The notes under the pieces are model-generated. The model made no database searches. It saw only the letters and a list, made by a program, of their open reading frames with translations, and was not told the DNA's origin. Below, in pieces: positions 1 to 10,135 of a DNA stretch of 27,500 nt; within the stretch, counting starts at the first letter, position 1, and each line of letters opens with the position of its first letter. Made by a program: the position numbers and the translations under genes. This stretch comes from Anaeromyces robustus (lineage: Eukaryota; Neocallimastigomycota; Neocallimastigomycetes; Neocallimastigales; Neocallimastigaceae). The stretch covers positions 1 through 27,500 of the forward strand of contig MCFG01000248.1 of assembly GCA_002104895.1 (NCBI GenBank), in the 5' to 3' direction.

Positions 1-515
1 ATAGCTTCCAAAAGTGATAATAGCTTTATCAAGAATAATAATTTTCGTAATACTTACTTTAGATTTATAGACTTAGTTCAAAAGTTCAGTTTCTATTTAG
101 ATTTCTTATCAAATTTTGTTATTTTATTTTATTAATTATTATTGTTATAATTTACAATTTCTCTTGATTTACTAATATTAAATTAAATTTTTCTAGGTTT
201 ATTATTTTATTATACTAAGTTTTTTAATAATTATTTCTTTAATTATTAATTTTATTATTAGACTTTTAATTATAATTTTTATTTAGTTACACTAAAAATT
301 ATATTATAATATAATTTATTATTTTATTTTTAATATTTTATATTTTATTATTTATTTTTATTAATTTATTATTTTATTAATTTATTATTTTATTATTATA
401 TTATTTTATAAATTCACTATTTAAATTTAGTATTTTATAAATTTTTTATTTTATTATTTTACAAATTTATTAAAATTTGTTATGTTAACTAGTTCTAATT
501 TTACTATTATTTTAT
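1..515. other. AT-rich non-coding DNA
   Basis: No open frame or RNA gene is visible. The stretch is A/T-rich with many short TTATT and ATTTTA runs and ends at the left boundary of the first 593-bp repeat. It gives no clue to what lies left of the window. Confidence 0.6.
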
Positions 516-1108
516 TGTAATGATATGGATCCATTATGGCTACTAATTAGGCTCAGTTCTACCTGCTTCTATTATTATGTTGGTTGTCTCTGGTTCGAAC
601 CTTACTCTTTACCTTTCGGAATAATATTATTTATTTAATTAATAATAAATATATTCACTCAATTATTAGATAATAATTTACTTAAATTAATAATATGTAT
701 TCATTGAAATAAATTTATTTAAATATTAATTTATTATTCACTTAATTAATATAATAATTTATCTAGTTCTTAATATTATATTTATTTAATTAAAATAATA
801 ATTAAATAATTATATAATTCTTATTTTAAATAATTTGCCCAATCATGTAATAATTTAGAATAGATTTTTGAATATATAAATTCATGTATTTTATTTTATT
901 TGACTCTTTGAGTCGATATTAACAATCAATTAATAATAAATAAAATATAAATATCAACCATAAATAAATGAACAAATATATATTATATAAATGAATCTAC
1001 TAATTAATTAAGTGAATAATCAATAGTGTTATAAATAATTTAATATATTATATTATTATTTATTATTAATTTCCTACAATAACCTAGTGGTCACTCCAAA
1101 TCTTTACA
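516..1108 (+). mobile_element. 593-bp TGTAA-ended repeat, copy A
   Basis: First of three copies of exactly 593 bp; I see no differences from the copies at 6905-7497 (inverted) and 8352-8944 (direct). The left end reads TGTAATGATATGGA and the right end, complemented, reads TGTAAAGATTTGGA, so 12 of the first 14 bases match as imperfect terminal inverted repeats. Inside are tRNA-promoter-like boxes near the left end and a perfect GACTC-TTT-GAGTC hairpin (902-914). There is no coding frame. The flanks of this copy show no obvious target duplication. It could be a MITE, a solo LTR (TG...CA ends) or a tRNA-headed SINE; the near-identity of the copies means recent spread or recent duplication. Confidence 0.8.
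548..602 (+). promoter_or_regulatory. tRNA-like A/B box pair in the 593-bp repeat
   Basis: An A-box-like TAGGCTCAGTT at 548 is followed about 44 bp later by GGTTCGAACCT (592-602), close to the pol III B-box consensus GGTTCGANTCC. Order and spacing suit an internal pol III promoter, but the sequence between does not fold into a tRNA and the A box carries an extra G. The same pair recurs in the other two copies. Confidence 0.4.
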
Positions 1109-1801
1109 TCAAATGTTAAGTTTCCAACTGGATTATTTTCTAATTTAAATAAGTCTACTAGGTCGAATGACTAATTATATAGTTTTTATAATTAAATAGT
1201 TTTTATAATTAAATAATATTTAAATAATAACTAAATTAATTGTAATGCAAATAACACAATATTTATTTAATAATAATAATAACACTTTAAGATTAACTTT
1301 TTAATAGTAAATTTTATTTAAAAATAAGATATTGATAATATTAATATAACTATATAATTCAGGTGTTAATAACCTTACAAAGAACATTAAATATAACTTT
1401 ATGTTATGTTCTTTTATACTTTGTAAGTTTGATAATAATAATATAAAATATAATATAAAATATTAATACATTAATTTAATACATTAATTTAAAGTGATAC
1501 GTTAACGTATAATATAATTAATAATTTGTAATATAATAAGTTATTAATATCGATATTAAATAGTAATAAAATTAATATATTATTCAATATAATTGAATAT
1601 ATATAAATAATATATATATTAAAATATATTATTAGATTATTTAAATAATCTTAAATTATAATATTTAAAATAAAATATTATAATAATAATTATTATATAT
1701 AATTATTATAAAAATTATTAATAATTATTATAATAAATAATAATATTATATATCAAAATAATTGAAATTATAAATTCTAATTTCAATTGCACTTGATGTC
1801 T
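1109..1801. other. AT-rich DNA with several perfect palindromes
   Basis: No gene. It holds inverted repeats that could extrude: CTTACAAAG at 1374-1382 with CTTTGTAAG at 1419-1427; the 14-bp palindrome ATACGTTAACGTAT at 1497-1510; ATTGAAATTA at 1761-1770 with TAATTTCAAT at 1778-1787; and TGATGTC at 1794-1800 with GACATCA at 1803-1809. Some may be inner or outer ends of decayed transposons. Confidence 0.55.
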
Positions 1802-1809
1802 TGACATCA

Positions 1810-2340
1810 AAAATATTATAAAATTATTTAAATATAAATTATAAAATATTTAATTATTTAAATAATATTTAATATAAACAAATTATTTATTTTAACTATT
1901 TAATGTTCTTAATTTTAATAAATTAATATTTTATTTATAAACAAACTTAAAAATAAGAAAATAATATAAAAAAAAAATGTAAAATTAATATTTTTAAAAA
2001 TTGTTACTAATTATCCATAAAAATTAGAATAATAATAATAATAATAATAATTAGAATAATAATATTTAAAATAACTACTAGATTAATAATAATTAAAGAT
2101 TATAATAACAAATTTTATAATATGTTTTTTAATAACTAGATTTTAATATTTTTAATACATAAACGAGATGTAATAAATAAATTTATAATTTTAATAAATA
2201 TAATTTTAAAACTAAAATATTAAACTTAATAAATTTCTTTTAAATTTATAACTAAATATGATTTAGACAATCATATATTTGAACAATGAAGTTATCACTT
2301 TCTATTTAATAGAATTAAGATAATTTCAACATTGTTTCAA
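1810..2340. repeat. ~0.53-kb direct repeat, left copy (candidate LTR)
   Basis: This block matches 3569-4116 almost base for base, with length differences mainly in a central AAT microsatellite. Both end in TTTCAA. If the boundary is moved slightly outward (1802 and 3561), both begin TGA and end TTTCA, the TG...CA signature of LTRs. The block is very AT-rich and non-coding. A paired repeat of this length about 1.2 kb apart could be the two LTRs of a small non-autonomous retrotransposon or a simple segmental duplication. Confidence 0.6.
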
Positions 2341-2611
2341 TGGTGGAGAATCCGGGCGAGATGTGGATTACTTTCTACGGATGTGGATAATCCTCTAGCC
2401 TTCTTTTAATCTACTGTGTAGCTAACCTCTAGGCTTGGAAAATATATAAGCAACCTTATATATCTACCTTGTTCCCCAAAAGCAAACTCACAGACTCTCT
2501 TTGAATAAAACAACAAGAATAAAATACAATAAATTAACACATAATAAATATTATTATAAATTATATAATAAAAAGTAGATTAAATGTGGAATATGCCTAA
2601 TATTCCCAACA
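2341..2611 (+). mobile_element. Copia-like solo LTR, or PBS plus 5' leader of a small LTR element
   Basis: GC content jumps at the boundary. Reading A: a Copia-type LTR in plus orientation, starting TGGTGGAGAATCC, with a TATA-like AATATATAAG near 2440, a following leader, AATAAA near 2505, and ending TATTCCCAACA at 2611. Reading B: the bases right after the left direct repeat, TGGTGGAGAATCCGGG, are a tRNA primer-binding site (complement of a tRNA 3' end with CCA), making 1802-4115 one non-autonomous LTR element. I see no convincing 5-bp target duplication for either, so the choice is open. Confidence 0.45.
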
Positions 2612-3568
2612 GTTAATCGAATATATAGTTATACTAGATGTGAAGTTATAATTACTCCCAACAGCTAGCCAATGACTATATAATTATATAAAATAATAAT
2701 ATTTAACAATTTAATTATTACCAATTATGAAAATTAAAAACTAAATATATTACACCATATATTAAAATATATTAAAATATATTGTTAAAATATAATATAA
2801 TATATATTTACAATAATATATATTAAAAATTTAATATCAAATTTATTCAGAAATAACCCATATAAAATATTTTAAAATATTTTTACTAATGTTTCTAAAA
2901 TATTAATTATAATATTAGGTATTCTATAAATATTATAATAAATCAAATTAAAGCCGAAAATTCTATAATATTAAATATTCTATATAAATAATATTATAAA
3001 GCCATAGTAATATAATATATAACAAGTCTCTATTTACAATATTACAAAAGTTAATTACAATGAAGAATTAATTAATAAAATCCATAAGAAGTAACTTTTA
3101 AATGAAACAAAGCTCTAAAATATTTACTGAGAAGAATAGTTATAGAACAAAATATAATAATTACTTAAGAGAAATCTCCAAAAATATATTAATTGTGGAT
3201 ATACTTAAAGAAAGAAAATAAAAAGAACTTTAAATAATAATTAAAACTAATAATATTTTATGAATTGTGTATAATATTATTGTTTGAACTTATGAAGAAA
3301 TAATAATGAATACTTTAAAGTCTTAACTTGGAATATAAAATAAATTAAAAATAAATTAATGGAAGACATTTTAATAATACAAGCTCAACAGTTTTATTAA
3401 ATCAAAACAAATAAATAATAATTAAAAGATAATTAATTATTATAAATTCCATTCTTTATAGAATACTTTAATAATCAATAACTTCATGGGTCGAAGTTTA
3501 TACTTAACCGCCGAGGAATTGATAAAGAATGAAATTTATAAAAATATAATTAATATCTGCTGAATTTC
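2612..3568. other. AT-rich interval between the two direct repeats
   Basis: No open frame. It contains a second CCCAACAGC motif near 2660 echoing the end of the LTR-like block, and a small GC-richer patch at about 3480-3535 with a hairpin ACTTC-N7-GAAGT (3481-3497). If the flanking direct repeats are LTRs this is a coding-free internal region of about 1.2 kb. A sequence close to GATAAAGAATGAAATTTA near 3521 recurs just after the right direct repeat (about 4121). Confidence 0.45.
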
Positions 3569-4116
3569 AAAATATTATAAAATTATTTAAATATAAATTA
3601 TAAAATATTTAATTATTTAAATAATATTTAATATAAACAAATTATTTATTTTAACTGTTTAATGTTCTTAATTTTAATAAATTAATATTTTATTTATAAA
3701 CAAACTTAAAAATAAGAAAATAATATAAAAAGAAAATGTAAAAATAATATTTTAAAAATTGTTACTAATTATCCACAAAAATTAGAATAATAATAATAAT
3801 AATAATTAGAATAATAATAATAATTGTAATAATAATATTAATTAAAATAACTACTAGATTAATAATAATTAAAGATTATAATAATAAATTTTATAATATG
3901 TTTTTTAATAACTAGATTTTAATATTTTTAATACATAAACGAGATGTATTAAATAAATTTATAATTTTAATAAAAGTAATTTTAAAACTAAAATATTAAA
4001 CTTAATAAATTTCTTTTAAATTTATAACTAAATATGATTTAGACAATCATATATTTGAACAATGAAGTTATCACTTTCTATTTAATAGAATTAAGATAAT
4101 TTCAACATTGTTTCAA
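3569..4116. repeat. ~0.55-kb direct repeat, right copy (candidate LTR)
   Basis: Partner of 1810-2340, in the same orientation, also ending TTTCAA. The copies differ by scattered substitutions and by the length of an (AAT)n stretch near 3786-3830. No TG/CA-linked target duplication is clear outside the pair. Confidence 0.6.
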
Positions 4117-4798
4117 GTTGATGATAAAGGATGAAATTTAAAAATTAATTTAATTAGAAATTATTAATTTATAATTATAATAATTTAAAAATATTAATAT
4201 TTAATAATATAAGAAATAAAATTAAAAATCGTAGATTAAAAATAAATTATAAAAATAAAATTAGTAAATATTATTTAAAAATAAAAATAAACACTTTTAA
4301 AATTAAAATTATATAGTTATTTTTAAAAATAAAATATTTAAAATAATATTAGTTTAAAAGAATAAAACATTTAAATAGTAACAAACATGAGAATATTACT
4401 TATTTTATTATCATTAGAAATATAAAAATTATTATAGTTAGATAGTTAAATAAATAGTTAAAAACAAGATAAAAATATAAAAACATGTAAAATTTCTTTA
4501 ATTGATCAATAACTTATAAACTTATAATAATTAATAAATTTATTAAGTTCAAACAAATATTTCTTAAAATTTATAAAAATATTTTAATAATAAAATTATT
4601 ATAAAATAAAGAACTGAAATTATAAACTTATATCAAGTTTAAATGTTCTTAATTTTGTGTTAATAAAACATATTTAAAATTGTTTCTAATAAAACTTTTC
4701 TTTAGAAATTAACTACTCTTCATTTTTAGAGTTTATTGATAAGTTTATTATCACCTCTAGAATTTGATTCTAAATTAAGATAATAATCAACGCTTATC
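4117..4798. other. AT-rich non-coding DNA
   Basis: Nothing recognisable as a gene or RNA; short A/T-rich words only, with somewhat more G and C from about 4680 onward. Confidence 0.5.
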
Positions 4799-5644
4799 AT
4801 TGAGAGATTCGTTACATAAAGATTAATCCTAGTCTAAAAAAAAATTAATAATTTTTGTCGCGAATATTAGTGGATTTAAAATTGAAATTCACTAACAGAT
4901 CAATTACATTTAAATTTCGTTATTGACTAAATCACTTAAAATTCGATTTTCAATAAAATAAACAAATATTAAAAAGTAATTAAATTGATATTGTAAAGGG
5001 TTTGGACAAATTAAATAAATATTAATCAACTTAATTTAACCCTTAAGATATTAATAAAAATAATCAGAAGAAAAATAACGATAACTTGGCAAATATTGAA
5101 GATTTCCTCCGCTTCGCTTTGATTTTATGCTCATTGGGAAGCTCTGCTCAAGAGCTACAACATATCTGAATTTCAGCCCATTTGGACCACTGGTTGGCGA
5201 GATATTGGACTTTAAAGGTTTACACAATATAAAAATATAATTAAATATTTACAAGGATCCATAAATAAATAATTATAAAATTTATATAGATAAAATCTTT
5301 TTATTTCAATAATTATATTATAATTTATAATAATAATAATCATTCAGATATACAGAAAACGCCTTCAAATAATTTATGAAATATTAATTAGAATAATAAT
5401 AATAATTTATATAATATATTATAATAATTGTTAATTATTTTATAAAAAATTAGAATAGTTGATTATTATATTAATTTACAGAAATTCTTAGAATTCTAAA
5501 AATCTCTAAAAGATTTAAAATTTACTTAAGATCTTAAATAATTAAAAATATCCCATTTTATCTATAATAATTAATTATACAGAAAAGATCATAAAAATCC
5601 AAAGATAAAAATAATTAATATATAGATGTAACGAATCTCTCAAT
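4799..5644. mobile_element. Interval bounded by a perfect 19-bp inverted repeat
   Basis: ATTGAGAGATTCGTTACAT (4799-4817) is the exact reverse complement of 5626-5644. The enclosed ~0.85 kb is AT-rich except for a GC-richer island at about 5090-5225 with a perfect hairpin AGCTCT-GCTCA-AGAGCT (5140-5156). On the minus strand the island lies in an open run of some 60 codons without a family I can name. A non-autonomous DNA transposon is the simplest reading, but no target duplication is clear, and the TGTAAC/GTTACA words point inward, so the pair could also be the facing ends of two neighbouring elements. Confidence 0.45.
4815..4852 (+). repeat. ~37-bp block shared with 8951-8987
   Basis: The words ATAAAGATTAATCCTAGTC and the following A run and TTAATAAT recur at 8951-8987. 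In both places a TTACA-ended repeat terminates 0 to 8 bp to the left (at 4816 and 8944), so this may be part of an older repeat or a preferred insertion neighbourhood. It also ties the left mosaic to the DNA beyond 8944. Confidence 0.6.
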
Positions 5645-5657
5645 TAGTAAAATAGTA

Positions 5658-5735
5658 ACCATGGTCTAGTGGTTAGTAACTATGACCATCTGGGCGAACA
5701 CTCTGGGTTCGACTCACACCTTGTTCCAAATTTTA
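5658..5735 (+). repeat. tRNA-Glu/Asp-derived pol III head (SINE-like or tRNA relic)
   Basis: TGGTCTAGTGGTTAG (5662-5676) matches the A-box/D-arm of eukaryotic tRNA-Glu and tRNA-Asp genes, and GGGTTCGACTC (5705-5715) is a good B box at normal tRNA spacing. The acceptor stem does not pair and the T stem has only about three of five pairs, so this is not a working tRNA. It is either a tRNA pseudogene or the 5' head of a SINE. AT-rich sequence with T runs follows, which could act as a pol III stop. Confidence 0.6.
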
Positions 5736-5766
5736 TAAAAATTTTATTTTAAATTTATTTATTATA

Positions 5767-5824
5767 AATTTCTGTATTTTATTCTGTATTTGTTTCTGTA
5801 TTTTATTTCTGTATTTCTTTATAG
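5767..5824 (+). repeat. Short tandem TTCTGTATTT repeats
   Basis: Four imperfect iterations of TTCTGTATTT with 2-5 bp T/A linkers follow the tRNA-like head. They may be the tail of the SINE-like unit or an independent microsatellite. Confidence 0.6.
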
Positions 5825-5974
5825 AATTACATGGAATAAAATTAGAAACTTTAAGAAAAAATTATATAATATTTCTTTATTTTTCTATGAGATTCATTTT
5901 ATATCAAAATATCTTTGTTTCTAGCAATTTTTTATTAATTTTATGAACTTTTATTTTTAAAACTATTTTTCCGC

Positions 5975-6320
5975 AAAAAGTATAAATAGGTGTAAAATCT
6001 TTAGTTAAAATATTTTTCTTTGTGCTTTTATTCTTTTATAACTTTATATATATTAGTAATAATTAATTCATAAGTAGTTTGAAATACTACAAAGATTAGT
6101 TATTATTAATTTTTAATAATTAATAAAACTACATTCTAATAAAACATATTTTAAATAAAAATAAAATAAAACTTAAAACTAAATCTTACTAATATATATA
6201 TCTCGACACCGACCTTTCAGGTTAACAAAGGAAAGGTGTTCTGATATTGCAATAAGTATCTTTTATTTTAAATTTTATTTTGTTTGTGTTTACTTCAAAT
6301 TTTGGTGTCAATTGTAATAT
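5975..6320 (+). mobile_element. Possible LTR relic: TATA box, hairpin leader, PBS-like end
   Basis: GTATAAATAGG near 5980 is a strong TATA box. About 230 bp on lies a hairpin with stem CCTTTC/GAAAGG (6213-6236). TTACTTCA is then followed by TTTTGGTGTCA near 6300, which resembles an LTR end (CA) plus a primer-binding site beginning TGG. No coding region follows. A second TATA box of the same form, GTATAAATAAGG, occurs near 6617. The evidence is motif order only. Confidence 0.3.
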
Positions 6321-6904
6321 TGGAACAACCGTTCCGTTACAATAGATAAATAATTAAATAGTATACTAAATAATTAAATAATTAAATAGTTAATTAGTTA
6401 GATAATTAGAATAGTTATAAATCTAAATCTTAGATTATAAATTCTTATCATTAAATTTATTAATAGTTTATATAGTTTTATATTAGTTTTATATAGTTAG
6501 ATTTTTATCAATATTATTTTATTCATATATTTTATTTAAAATTATACATGTATAAATATATTATCAATAGATTATAATAATTAAATGTATTAATAATTAT
6601 TAGATTTAGAAAAAGTATAAATAAGGATTGAAATTACAATTCCTTTTAATCTTTGTAAGATTATTAAATAACTTAGAATTAATGACTTAATAATTATTAT
6701 TTAAACTTTTCTTAATTATTAATAAAAAATATTATTATAAAACTTAATTATTTTAAAACGTGTTTTTTAATTAATTAATTTATTGTGTATTAATAAATAA
6801 ATTTGCCTATTAATTATATATTTGTTTAATTAGTTATTTTGTTATTAATTAAACATCTTGACCTGACCATTATTAAACCAAAACTACCCACATTTAACAA
6901 TTTT
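6321..6904. other. AT-rich DNA with a second TATA-like site
   Basis: No gene. It begins with a small hairpin GGAAC-AACC-GTTCC (about 6321-6334) set between TGTAA and TTACA words, continues as TTAAATAG/TTAATTAG runs, contains the TATA-like site near 6617, and ends at the 593-bp copy B with ATTTT (6900-6904), which matches the five bases after that copy. Confidence 0.45.
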
Positions 6905-7497
6905 TGTAAAGATTTGGAGTGACCACTAGGTTATTGTAGGAAATTAATAATAAATAATAATATAATATATTAAATTATTTATAACACTATTGATTATTCA
7001 CTTAATTAATTAGTAGATTCATTTATATAATATATATTTGTTCATTTATTTATGGTTGATATTTATATTTTATTTATTATTAATTGATTGTTAATATCGA
7101 CTCAAAGAGTCAAATAAAATAAAATACATGAATTTATATATTCAAAAATCTATTCTAAATTATTACATGATTGGGCAAATTATTTAAAATAAGAATTATA
7201 TAATTATTTAATTATTATTTTAATTAAATAAATATAATATTAAGAACTAGATAAATTATTATATTAATTAAGTGAATAATAAATTAATATTTAAATAAAT
7301 TTATTTCAATGAATACATATTATTAATTTAAGTAAATTATTATCTAATAATTGAGTGAATATATTTATTATTAATTAAATAAATAATATTATTCCGAAAG
7401 GTAAAGAGTAAGGTTCGAACCAGAGACAACCAACATAATAATAGAAGCAGGTAGAACTGAGCCTAATTAGTAGCCATAATGGATCCATATCATTACA
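6905..7497 (-). mobile_element. 593-bp TGTAA-ended repeat, copy B (inverted)
   Basis: Exact-length reverse-complement copy of 516-1108. It is flanked on both sides by ATTTT (6900-6904 and 7498-7502), a plausible 5-bp target duplication, though in such DNA chance cannot be excluded. A 5-bp duplication with TG...CA ends would suit a solo LTR; the 12-of-14 inverted ends and the relationship to the neighbouring 190-bp element favour a MITE. It forms inverted pairs with copies A and C. Confidence 0.8.
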
Positions 7498-7502
7498 ATT
7501 TT

Positions 7503-7692
7503 TGTAACAAATATGAGTTATTCTCACTAGGTTGTTGTAGTAATTAATAATAAATAAAACAACAACATGAATAGCTCGAATAAAATATATTGAAATATCT
7601 ATTAAACTGAACGATTTAATTATTTATGGTTTTATATTATTATTTTATTTATTACTACAACAACCTAGTGAGAATAACTCATATTCGTTACA
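7503..7692. mobile_element. 190-bp MITE with ~55-bp terminal inverted repeats
   Basis: Starts TGTAACAAATATGAG and ends CTCATATTCGTTACA; the two ends pair for roughly 55 bp with few mismatches. Next to each end is CACTAGGTTGTTGTAG or its complement. That word also occurs, with one change, near the right end of the 593-bp element, followed by the same AATTAATAATAAATAA, so the two are related families sharing terminal and subterminal sequence. It begins directly after the ATTTT that follows copy B. No coding potential. Confidence 0.8.
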
Positions 7693-7826
7693 ATATCGAC
7701 TCCCCGTTGAAACAACACCCACTACCTTGTTGTAGGACCAATCCTTCCAAGGTTTTCACCGTTCAACGTTTCAATAAACGCCATAAATCGAAAATCTATT
7801 TTCAATAATATTAAAATAAGAACAAC

Positions 7827-7892
7827 AACGCATCCATCAATCTTTTTCGGAAATTTTTTAATTTAACCAATCGGTTTAAAAAATGATGCGTT
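7827..7892. other. Two-stem inverted repeat
   Basis: Outer stem AACGCATC (7827-7834) with GATGCGTT (7885-7892); inner stem ATTTTTTAA with TTAAAAAAT around an AT-rich loop. It could be a structured RNA or transposon remnant; no known RNA family is recognised. Confidence 0.4.
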
Positions 7893-7942
7893 TTTCACTA
7901 AATATAAATTATCTCCATCAGGAGTACACTTTGAACTAGTTT

Positions 7943-7957
7943 GGAACATTCTAGAAC
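7943..7957. promoter_or_regulatory. Heat-shock-element-like motif
   Basis: GGAACATTCTAGAAC fits nGAAnnTTCnnGAAn with three perfect alternating units. It lies in the higher-GC interval between copies B and C. No gene start is visible nearby, so function is uncertain. Confidence 0.35.
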
Positions 7958-8351
7958 AGTTTTACCTATTTTTCTTCTCAAAAAATCTTTATTTCAAATT
8001 TGATGCCGTTAGCCGCATTTTTTGGTAATTTTCTGTTCATACTCAATTCTACTAGAAAACCAGATACCAATTTATCTTTATTTTATCTGTGCCTGCCATA
8101 TAATACCTCTTAAACTCTACTTCGATATAAAATTTTAACTACTATTTTAGGATACGTTACCGCTAAATAATCAAATACTATAACTCTAATATTTTAATAT
8201 ATCTTTTTGTAGATACTATCTTATACAAATTTTTTTTTAGGCTTTTAATGATTACTCTTGATTATAACTCTCTTTAGATTATCTACAAACTCTTATTTAC
8301 TATTCTTTTATATTAGCGATCGTCTGGTATCCGATCTTTAGAGGAGGACCA

Positions 8352-8944
8352 TGTAATGATATGGATCCATTATGGCTACTAATTAGGCTCAGTTCTACCT
8401 GCTTCTATTATTATGTTGGTTGTCTCTGGTTCGAACCTTACTCTTTACCTTTCGGAATAATATTATTTATTTAATTAATAATAAATATATTCACTCAATT
8501 ATTAGATAATAATTTACTTAAATTAATAATATGTATTCATTGAAATAAATTTATTTAAATATTAATTTATTATTCACTTAATTAATATAATAATTTATCT
8601 AGTTCTTAATATTATATTTATTTAATTAAAATAATAATTAAATAATTATATAATTCTTATTTTAAATAATTTGCCCAATCATGTAATAATTTAGAATAGA
8701 TTTTTGAATATATAAATTCATGTATTTTATTTTATTTGACTCTTTGAGTCGATATTAACAATCAATTAATAATAAATAAAATATAAATATCAACCATAAA
8801 TAAATGAACAAATATATATTATATAAATGAATCTACTAATTAATTAAGTGAATAATCAATAGTGTTATAAATAATTTAATATATTATATTATTATTTATT
8901 ATTAATTTCCTACAATAACCTAGTGGTCACTCCAAATCTTTACA
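8352..8944 (+). mobile_element. 593-bp TGTAA-ended repeat, copy C
   Basis: Direct copy of 516-1108, the same length and apparently the same sequence, with the same A/B-box pair and hairpin. Left flank GGACCA and right flank ATTTT show no target duplication. It forms an inverted pair with copy B around 7498-8351. Confidence 0.8.
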
Positions 8945-8950
8945 ATTTTA

Positions 8951-8987
8951 AATAAAGATTAATCCTAGTCTAAAAAAAATTAATAAT
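8951..8987 (+). repeat. ~37-bp block shared with 4815-4852
   Basis: Second occurrence of the ATAAAGATTAATCCTAGTC block, 6 bp after copy C. It runs into (AAT)-type repeats. Confidence 0.6.
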
Positions 8988-10075
8988 AATAAAATTAATA
9001 ATAATAAGAATAAAATTAATAATAATAAAATTGATAATAATAAAAATTATTATTTTATTTTTCATTCAAAAAAAAAATTATTATCAATCCAAGAAAACAT
9101 GAATTTTCTGATATTAATTAAATACTTTTAAAAATATTAACAATAATAAATAACCAATATTGAATAATGATTATAGAAATAAAAAAATAATAATTAAAGA
9201 ATAATTAATAAATAATAATAATTAATTTATATAAATAATTTTTTATTATAAACAAAAATTTTTTTATTCAAATATAAAGTTAATTTTTCTTAGAAATAAT
9301 ATAATTTTATTTTAACAGTAAAAACATATTAATAAAATATTTAAAAATTATTATAAAATAATAATTATAATACATAAACATTCTGTAAATAATAAAGAAT
9401 TTAGATATTTTAAATTGTGATAATTAAAAATACCAACATTACTTTTTTTTTAAAGTTTGTTAATATTTATACTTAATACTATTTATATATTTTAGAAGAA
9501 ATAATAATATTTTTTTTATTATTAAAAGTTGAATTATATATGTATATATATATACTTTGAATTATTAAAATAACATACTAAATTTTGAAAATTGAATATT
9601 TATATAAAAGTTAAATATCAAAAAAGATGCTATATATATTTAATTGAATAAAATGTATTTGTTATATATATTTTCATTAATTTTTTTATAAATATAAATA
9701 ATTTTATATTTTATAATATAAAACTTTTTATTATTGCTTTATCAAAAAGATTTTTACTTATATTATAATATTTTAGTTTTATTTTAGCTTTTTTTTTTAT
9801 TACCTTATCATAAAATATATAAAAAAATAAATAAATAAATAATAAATAAATAAATATTACAATATAATATAGTATAATATAAATAATATAATATAATATA
9901 ATATAATATAATATAATATAATATAATAAATAATAAATAAATGAATAAAAATAGCGTTAAAAATTAATTGAAGAGGTAAAAAAAATTAAGTAAAAATCTT
10001 TATATTAGAATTTTTTTAAATATTAAAAAACATTGATATTATTATAATACAATAAAATTTTTACTATGAATCATG

Positions 10076-10135
<60 letters not shown>

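Larger units (their letters stand above)
7693..8351. other. Higher-GC unique-looking interval between copies B and C
   Basis: Distinctly richer in G and C than its surroundings and free of the repeats seen elsewhere, yet with no convincing open frame on either strand. It contains a long hairpin (7827-7892) and a textbook heat-shock-element-like motif (7943-7957). It may be the unique part of a larger mobile unit carried between inverted 593-bp copies, or a decayed gene. Confidence 0.45.

Noticed and set aside
5658-5735. Functional tRNA gene
   Set aside because: The boxes are good, but the acceptor stem does not pair and the T stem is half broken.
7626-7808. 60-codon plus-strand frame
   Set aside because: It lies half inside the 190-bp MITE and half in unique DNA, with no protein-like composition.
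8944-8951. Chimeric contig join between the left mosaic and the right half
   Set aside because: Composition changes here, but the 37-bp block just after 8944 also occurs at 4815 in the left half; not disproved, only less likely.
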